Shown here: positions 58,811 to 64,000 of the stretch, in pieces
How the letters are laid out: every line of letters begins with the position of its first letter
Position numbering within the stretch: the stretch's first letter is position 1
Assembly (NCBI GenBank): GCA_025057155.1
Contig: JANWYD010000021.1
Location: forward strand, 20,008-84,007
From: Chloroflexaceae bacterium
Lineage (GTDB): Bacteria; Chloroflexota; Chloroflexia; Chloroflexales; Chloroflexaceae
Direction: 5' to 3'
Length of the DNA stretch: 64,000 nucleotides
Program-made: the position numbers and the translations under genes
Notes under the pieces: model-generated
What the model was told of the DNA's origin: nothing
Databases searched by the model: none
Seen by the model: the letters and a program-made list of their open reading frames with translations, nothing else

Positions 58811-59635
58811 CTAACCCCTTCCGCCTGGCAGGCCCGGAGGGGCGGCGCCCGGCCGGTCGGGATCGTCGTCCCAGCGCAGCAGGGTTGGCGGATAGCTTAC
58901 CGACATCAGGGTCAACCCATGGGGGGCCGCGGTCGGCCCTGCCGCTTTCCGCTCACCCCCCTCGAGCACCTGCCGGAAGCGGGTCACATCCATCCGGCCT
59001 CGTCCCACCTGGAGCACCGTCCCGACGATCACGCGCACCATATGCTGCAGAAAGGCATTTGCCGCCAGATCCACAGCGATAAGCGCGCGCCCGAAGAGTT
59101 CCGCCTTTTCCAGGCGCGCACGATAGACCGTGCGCACAGTGCTCTTCTGTTCCGCCGACGGCACGGTAAAGGCGGCGAAGTCGTAAGTACCTTCGAGCAA
59201 CGGCAGCGCCTCGGCCATGGCCGCCACATCGAGCGGCTGTTCGACATGGAGGGCCAGGTGGCGCAGGGTCGGCAGCGGCGCCGGATGGTTGTCGATCAGG
59301 TACCGATAGTCGCGCCGCACGGCGCTCCGCCGGGCATGGAACTCGGCGCTCACCTCGCGCGCCGCCAGCACACGCACATCATCGGGCAACAGGGCGTTCA
59401 AGCCGCGCGTAAGCGTTGCGAGGGCGTGGCCCGTCTCGCTGCGCACATTCGCCACCTGCCCATGGGCATGCACGCCCGCGTCGGTACGACCTGCCAGCGT
59501 GAAGCGCCGCCGTTCCTGGGTCAGTTCCTCCCAGGCCCCTTCAAGTGCGCCCTGCACTGAACGGCCCTGGTTCTGATACTGCGAGCCGACGAAATCGGAC
59601 CCGTCATAAGCCAGCAGCAGTGCAATGTTCCGCAC
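58811..59635 (-). CDS. truA: tRNA pseudouridine synthase A
   Basis: 274 residues. The catalytic Asp52 lies in [59 protein letters not shown] and [22 protein letters not shown] are typical. It converts U38-U40 of the tRNA anticodon arm. The GTG start shares one base with the rplQ stop (TAGTG), showing translational coupling. The C-terminal ~20 residues ([19 protein letters not shown]) are disordered and extra. Confidence 0.95.
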   Translation of the reverse strand: MRNIALLLAYDGSDFVGSQYQNQGRSVQGALEGAWEELTQERRRFTLAGRTDAGVHAHGQVANVRSETGHALATLTRGLNALLPDDVRVLAAREVSAEFHARRSAVRRDYRYLIDNHPAPLPTLRHLALHVEQPLDVAAMAEALPLLEGTYDFAAFTVPSAEQKSTVRTVYRARLEKAELFGRALIAVDLAANAFLQHMVRVIVGTVLQVGRGRMDVTRFRQVLEGGERKAAGPTAAPHGLTLMSVSYPPTLLRWDDDPDRPGAAPPGLPGGRG

Positions 59636-59985
59636 TAGACCAGTTCAATAATCGCCATCTCCGCGCCATCGCCCCGGCGCGGACCGATCTTCGTGATGCG
59701 GGTATAGCCGCCATTGCGACCGCCGTAATCCTGCGGCGCGAAGCTGAAGAGTTTGCGCATGGCATCCTTACTGGCCAGTTTCGAGAGGGCCATACGCCGG
59801 GCGTGCGGCGTATCCTCGCGGGCGATCGTAATGAGCCGCTCCATCTCCGGCTGTACGGCCCTGGCTTTGGCAACCGTCGTCGTAATCTTGCGATGTTCAA
59901 TCAGCGCAATCATCAAATTGCGGTACAGCGCCTTACGGTGCTCATAGGAGCGCCCCAGCAGCTTACCTGCATGTCGGTGTCGCAT
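59635..59985 (-). CDS. rplQ: Ribosomal protein L17
   Basis: 116 residues. [56 protein letters not shown] is the L17 signature. It follows rpoA by 12 bases, as in the alpha operon. Confidence 0.97.
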   Translation of the reverse strand: MRHRHAGKLLGRSYEHRKALYRNLMIALIEHRKITTTVAKARAVQPEMERLITIAREDTPHARRMALSKLASKDAMRKLFSFAPQDYGGRNGGYTRITKIGPRRGDGAEMAIIELV

Positions 59986-59997
59986 CGCGCGTCCTCG

Positions 59998-60948
59998 CTA
60001 CTCACTCGCGACAATCGTCGGGCGCGGGATAAAGCCGCGCTCGGTCAGCTTCTCGCGGATCTCTTCCATTGACTTCTGGCCCAGATTGCGCACCGAGAGC
60101 AGGGCCTTCTCGTCCATCTGCAACACCTGTCCCACGCGGGTAATATCGGCGCGTTTGAGACAGTTGTAGGTGCGTGTTGAGAGATCAAGCTCTTCAATCG
60201 GCGTATCGTACACCTCCGCCGGGATGGTCAGCCCATTCGGCGCGGGAGGCGCCTCGGGCTCAACCGCCAGCCGGTTGAAGTCGGCAATGGTCTGGCTGTA
60301 TTGTACCAACACCTGAGCGGCCTGGCTCAGGGCATCCCCCGGCTTCAAGGTCCCATCGGTCCAGACCTCGATCAGCAGGCGGTCGAAGTCCGTAGCCTGA
60401 CCGATACGGGTATTCTCAACCAGATAGTTCACCCGTGGCACGGGGGTAAACATCGCGTCCACGGGGATTTCGCCCAGCGGCAACATCGGGCGCTCGTCGG
60501 CGGCGAGGTACCCGCGTCCGCGTTCGATGGTCAATTCAAGTTCGAGCCGGGCATCCTCGCTCTCAAGGGTGCAGAGGTAATGATGCGGATTCACCACCTC
60601 ACATTCCGCGGGCAGATCAATGTCTTCGGCGAGCACCTGGCCGGCGCCGCGTTTACGGAGCAGGGCCGTAACCGGCCCGGTCGCGGAGGAACGCACCCGC
60701 ACGCCCTTGATGTTTAGCACCAGATCGGTAATATCTTCACGCATGCCCTGGATGGCGGCAAAATTGTGCAATTCCCCGTCAATTCTGATCTTGGTGATTG
60801 CCCCTCCCGGAATAGCCGAAAGCAGCACACGCCGCAGGGCATTGCCCAGCGTATGCCCATAGCCCGGGTCGAGCGGCTCAATCTTGAAGCGCCCATAGTT
60901 GTCTGCGGACTCCACCACCTCTATCTTGGGCATGGCGATGTCCAGCAT
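59998..60948 (-). CDS. rpoA: RNA polymerase alpha subunit
   Basis: 316 residues. N-terminal dimerisation domain with GYGHTLGNALRRVLLSAIPGGAITKIRI, ITDLVLNIKGVRV and ETWTDGTLKPGDALSQAA-like (here VWTDGTLKPGDALSQAAQVL); a linker; then the C-terminal domain ELDLSTRTYNCLKRADITRVGQVLQMDEKALLSVRNLGQKSMEEIREKL, which contacts UP elements and activators. AAGGAGG lies six bases before ATG 60948. Located between rpsD and rplQ. Confidence 0.97.
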   Translation of the reverse strand: MLDIAMPKIEVVESADNYGRFKIEPLDPGYGHTLGNALRRVLLSAIPGGAITKIRIDGELHNFAAIQGMREDITDLVLNIKGVRVRSSATGPVTALLRKRGAGQVLAEDIDLPAECEVVNPHHYLCTLESEDARLELELTIERGRGYLAADERPMLPLGEIPVDAMFTPVPRVNYLVENTRIGQATDFDRLLIEVWTDGTLKPGDALSQAAQVLVQYSQTIADFNRLAVEPEAPPAPNGLTIPAEVYDTPIEELDLSTRTYNCLKRADITRVGQVLQMDEKALLSVRNLGQKSMEEIREKLTERGFIPRPTIVASE

Positions 60949-61055
60949 GGCACGCCTCCTTACCTGTATCCAGCACAGCCGCCAGCCAGGAATGGGAACG
61001 ACGCGGCATGGGCGCGCCGTGCCGTCCCCTGCCTGTGCTGGCGCGCATCCGAATC

Positions 61056-61676
61056 TTAACGGCTGTAGAACTCAACAATCAACTGCTCATTAATGCCTGG
61101 CTCGGCATCTTCGCGGCGGGGCAGGGCCACCACCGTGCCGGAGAGATTCGCCGCGTCGAGGCGCAGCCAGTCGGGTGCGCGATGTTTGTTCAACACGCCG
61201 CTATCCACCAGGTTCTTGAAGTAGGTGCGGCGGCGGCTCTCCGGTCGCACGGCGATAACCTGGCCAACCTTGACGGTAAAGGAGGGAATATTCGTCTTCC
61301 GGCCATCAACCACAATATGGCCGTGGTTCACCAGTTGCCGGGCCTGGGCGCGGGTAGTGGCAAAACCCAGCCGGTAGACCACATTGTCGAGGCGTCGCTC
61401 CAGAAGGCTCAGCAGATACTCGCCGGTCACTCCGCTGCGGCGCGCAGCCTGCTCGAAGGTCCGGCGAAACTGCCGTTCGAGCACCCCGTAGATGTACTTC
61501 GCTTTCTGCTTTTCCTGCAATTGCAGGCCATAATCGGACATCTGGCGCCGCTTTGCCGCCGGACCGTGCTGTCCGGGCGGAAAGGGGCGCTTGGTCAGAA
61601 TGCGTTGCCCCTTCTCAGTGATGCCAATGCCAAGGCGGCGGCTCACTTTGCCAACGGGGCCGATATAACGCGCCAT
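61056..61676 (-). CDS. rpsD: Ribosomal protein S4
   Basis: 206 residues. [19 protein letters not shown] start, [31 protein letters not shown], and the S4 RNA-binding domain [46 protein letters not shown]. The N-terminus lacks the zinc cysteines, so this is the zinc-free form. The 246-base spacer to rpsK is long for this operon and contains GC-rich inverted repeats where S4 feedback control could act; no specific site was recognised. Confidence 0.97.
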   Translation of the reverse strand: MARYIGPVGKVSRRLGIGITEKGQRILTKRPFPPGQHGPAAKRRQMSDYGLQLQEKQKAKYIYGVLERQFRRTFEQAARRSGVTGEYLLSLLERRLDNVVYRLGFATTRAQARQLVNHGHIVVDGRKTNIPSFTVKVGQVIAVRPESRRRTYFKNLVDSGVLNKHRAPDWLRLDAANLSGTVVALPRREDAEPGINEQLIVEFYSR

Positions 61677-61922
61677 ATCCTCTCTATCCTCCTCAGGAGC
61701 GGAGCACTCCGGTATGAATGCCGGAGGCCCGCACGAACACATCGCGATAAGATGGGCGCTGTGCTACCATAGAGGGCGCCAGGGCGCCGGGGCGAGGCGG
61801 GGCCGGGCAGCGCAAGATATGCTGCCGATGGCGCCGCATCTGGACTTGCGCCCGCGTCCCGCGGTACCGTCTACGGTCATCGTATCACGCCAGCGGGGCC
61901 GCCAGGGGCCTCACCGCCCCGG

Positions 61923-62342
61923 TCAGACGCGTCGGCGCTTGGGCGGGCGGCACCCATTGTGAGGGATGGGGGTCACGTCCGTGATCGCCGTCACCTGCAG
62001 GCCAGCGGCTTGCAGGGAGCGGATGGCCGCCTCGCGGCCCGATCCCGGACCCTTGACAAAGACCTCGAGCGAGCGCATTCCATTTTCCATCGCCTTGCGC
62101 GCCGCCGCCTCGGCGGTGACCTGCGCGGCATAGGGCGTGCTCTTCCGCGAACCTTTGAAGCCGCTCTGGCCGGCGCTGGCCCAGCAGATCACCGCGCCCT
62201 GCGGGTCGGTAATCGTCACGATGGTATTATTAAAGGTGCTCAAGATATGAGCCTGACCGCGCGGCACATTCTTGCGCTCGCGGCGCTTGCCGCGCTGCCG
62301 GCTGGCGGCCGCAGGGGCTGTTTTTTGTCCCTTCGGGGGCAT
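61923..62342 (-). CDS. rpsK: Ribosomal protein S11
   Basis: 139 residues, with an N-terminal basic extension of about ten residues. [50 protein letters not shown] and the C-terminal [23 protein letters not shown] are diagnostic. The MPPKGQ start is chosen; upstream open frame is cysteine-rich and not conserved in the family. Confidence 0.96.
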   Translation of the reverse strand: MPPKGQKTAPAAASRQRGKRRERKNVPRGQAHILSTFNNTIVTITDPQGAVICWASAGQSGFKGSRKSTPYAAQVTAEAAARKAMENGMRSLEVFVKGPGSGREAAIRSLQAAGLQVTAITDVTPIPHNGCRPPKRRRV

Positions 62343-62476
62343 GCAATGCTCCTTGACACACAGTTGGCACAGGCAGGCCACTCCTCGCCGCCTGTGCGCG
62401 TAATTTCTTCCGGCTATTGCGCGAGCACGTCGGGACGTGCCCGGCGGCCAGGGGCGTTCAGGCCCCTGACCCTGCC

Positions 62477-62857
62477 CTACTTCCTGGTCTTCTTCTTGAT
62501 CCCGATCGCCTGGCCGCGCCGGCCGCGCCGGGTCCGGGCATTCGTGCGGGTGCGCTGCCCGCGCACGGGCATGCCGCGCCGGTGGCGCAGGCCACGGTAG
62601 CAGCCAATATCCATCAGCCGCTTGATGTTCAACTGCACCTCGCGGCGCAGATCACCCTCGACGCGGTACTCCCGGTCAACCACCTCGCGAATGCGCGCGA
62701 CCTCCTCTTCCGTCAGATCGCGCACCCGAGCATCGGGATTGACCTGGGCCTTGCGCAACACCTCGGCGCCATTAGAACGACCGATCCCGTAAATGTAGGT
62801 GATGGCGATCCCGACCTTTTTGTTGCGGGGAATATCAACCCCGGCGATACGTGCCAT
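62477..62857 (-). CDS. rpsM: Ribosomal protein S13
   Basis: 126 residues. [81 protein letters not shown] and the KKK tail are diagnostic. Lies between rpmJ and rpsK. Confidence 0.97.
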   Translation of the reverse strand: MARIAGVDIPRNKKVGIAITYIYGIGRSNGAEVLRKAQVNPDARVRDLTEEEVARIREVVDREYRVEGDLRREVQLNIKRLMDIGCYRGLRHRRGMPVRGQRTRTNARTRRGRRGQAIGIKKKTRK

Positions 62858-62926
62858 GCACTTCCTCGTAACACTAACCTGCTCGCGGCCTCTGCCGCCA
62901 GACGGTTCGAACTTCAGCAACGTCCC

Positions 62927-63043
62927 TTACCCCTGGCGCTGCTTATGCTTCGGTGTACGCGAGCAGATCACCCGGATCACACCCTTGCGTTTAATCACCT
63001 TGCAATATTCACAGCGGGGCTTGACTGATGCGCGCACTTTCAC
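62927..63043 (-). CDS. rpmJ: Ribosomal protein L36
   Basis: 38 residues from a GTG start: [20 protein letters not shown], then [17 protein letters not shown]. Cys11, Cys14, Cys27 and His33 form the zinc site. GGGGAGG precedes the GTG. The gene is short and easily missed, but its place between infA and rpmM-type rpsM is the standard one. Confidence 0.96.
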   Translation of the reverse strand: MKVRASVKPRCEYCKVIKRKGVIRVICSRTPKHKQRQG

Positions 63044-63245
63044 GACAACCTCCCCGCGGCAACATGTCTGCCGCCGACACTGTTTCCCCTTCGTCTACCT
63101 TCCCTGGCCAGTTTACGGCGGCCTCTCCGCAAGCCGGAGGCGACGAGTACGTGCCCAGAGACGACTTCAAATGGGCAAAGACCAGACTGCTCCCCTGAGA
63201 GGGGACATGACAAACTAGAACTGCCAGTCTTTGCAACAGCGATGC

Positions 63246-63467
63246 TTATTTGTACCGATACGTAATGCGCCCACGGGTTAGATCGTAAGGTGAAAGCTCG
63301 ACCAGCACCCGATCACCCTTCAAAATACGAATATAGTTCATGCGCATCTTGCCTGAGATGTGGGCCAGCACCTCGTGACCATTCTCCAGTTCAACCCGGA
63401 ACATCGCGTTGGGCAATGGCTCGGTGATGGTGCCCTCCATCTCGATCACGTCCTTCTTTTTCGACAT
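63246..63467 (-). CDS. infA: Translation initiation factor IF-1
   Basis: 73 residues, an OB fold: [70 protein letters not shown]. It matches IF-1 along its whole length. One base separates it from the adk stop. The methionine aminopeptidase gene often found between adk and infA is absent. Confidence 0.97.
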   Translation of the reverse strand: MSKKKDVIEMEGTITEPLPNAMFRVELENGHEVLAHISGKMRMNYIRILKGDRVLVELSPYDLTRGRITYRYK

Positions 63468-63468
63468 A

Positions 63469-64000
63469 TCACTCCTTTGGCTGCGCCGAAGGCTCCAGGA
63501 AGGGACCCAGCGCCTTCAGCATCGCATCGGTCACCCAGGCAATATCCTGCTGTCCGTCTATCTCGTGCAGCAGCCCCTGCCGCTGGTAGTGCTCGATTAA
63601 CGGCATGGTCTGCGCGAAGTACACATCCAGGCGATGCTGGGCGGTCTCCAGGGTGTCATCGCTCCGCTGGTAGAGTTTACCGCCGCATGCATCACAAATT
63701 CCAGGCCGGTGGGACGGGAAATAGTATATATTATACGTAGCCCCGCAAACTTTGCAAGTTTGCCGTCCGGCGATCCGGCGCAGCAGCACATCATTGGGTA
63801 CGTGCAGATAGAGCACAGCGTCAATTTTGCTGTTTTGCGCCGCCAGCGATTCCTGGAGGGCCACGGCCTGCTCCGTTGTGCGCGGGAAGCCGTCGAAGAT
63901 CACCCCCGCGGCGCAATCGGGCCGGGCTATGCGTTCGAGAATCATGCGAATGACCACCTCGTCCGGCACCAGTGCGCCCCGATCCATATACGACTTGGCA
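63469..64000 (-). CDS. adk: Adenylate kinase (5' part outside window)
   Basis: The last ~176 residues. From the edge: [21 protein letters not shown], the [17 protein letters not shown] segment, [11 protein letters not shown], and a zinc-type lid with CKVCG and CDACGG (four cysteines), then [29 protein letters not shown]. It balances AMP, ADP and ATP. The P-loop and start codon lie beyond base 64000; the frame is still open at the edge. Confidence 0.95.
   Translation of the reverse strand, partial: AKSYMDRGALVPDEVVIRMILERIARPDCAAGVIFDGFPRTTEQAVALQESLAAQNSKIDAVLYLHVPNDVLLRRIAGRQTCKVCGATYNIYYFPSHRPGICDACGGKLYQRSDDTLETAQHRLDVYFAQTMPLIEHYQRQGLLHEIDGQQDIAWVTDAMLKALGPFLEPSAQPKE

Overview
The window is GC-rich bacterial chromosome, most likely from the phylum Chloroflexota (class Chloroflexia, the Chloroflexus/Roseiflexus side). 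This is an inference from gene content: an NB-ARC protein with TPRs of the LYRQVGDRLGEA type, a large AfsR/MalT-like regulator, split methylmalonyl-CoA mutase, a polyhydroxyalkanoate pair, a CrtI-type carotenoid enzyme, PdxS/PdxT, a Ycf45-like R3H ATPase, CpaF, and an adk-infA-rpmJ-rpsM-rpsK-rpsD-rpoA-rplQ ribosomal block. No 16S gene is present to confirm it.

Left end (1-8.9 kb, minus strand). Four neighbouring genes encode a STAND (NB-ARC/TPR) ATPase, a membrane coiled-coil protein, a CHAT caspase-like protease and a one-pass membrane protein with an outer LamG domain. All four carry one copy of the same short glycine/valine-rich motif. This looks like a receptor-adaptor-protease-STAND signalling or conflict system wired by a shared docking (possibly amyloid-like) motif, and it is the strongest novelty candidate here. 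The STAND gene is frameshifted and runs off the window. A MalT/SARP-type regulator lies upstream on the same strand.

8.9-24 kb. A polyhydroxyalkanoate cluster (phasin-like protein, phaB, phaA), an acetyltransferase and a surface-glycan/sulfur region (GT-C membrane protein, duplicated-domain protein, GT4 glycosyltransferase, PPK2, two alkaline-phosphatase-superfamily enzymes, Lgt, fused ATP sulfurylase-APS kinase) end in tRNA-Ser(GGA). Intergenic spaces carry two families of short tandem repeats: heptamer CCAAAAT at 4-16.5 kb and octamer GTGGAGGT at 19-32 kb.

24-43 kb. GAF-domain protein, ClpC, a TPP-riboswitch-controlled thiamine transporter (thiB-thiP, no thiQ), methylmalonyl-CoA mutase large subunit, a peptide-type ABC binding protein, a P1-family peptidase, tmk-darA-zinc ribbon, and a pdxS-pdxT-acetyltransferase-R3H ATPase run.

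43-53 kb. A nested pair of MITE-like elements, then miaB, TPR and AAA/CpaF genes and a CrtI-family oxidoreductase. A gene-free stretch at 52.1-53.06 kb holds a good sigma-70 promoter, several strong stems and a terminator: a candidate structured non-coding RNA of about 550 nt.

53-64 kb (all minus strand). A fatty-acid/L32 operon (yceD-rpmF-fabH-fabD) with a consensus promoter and a potential pseudoknot in its leader, then coaD/rsmD, then the conserved ribosomal/RNA-polymerase operon, ending in a truncated adk at the right edge.
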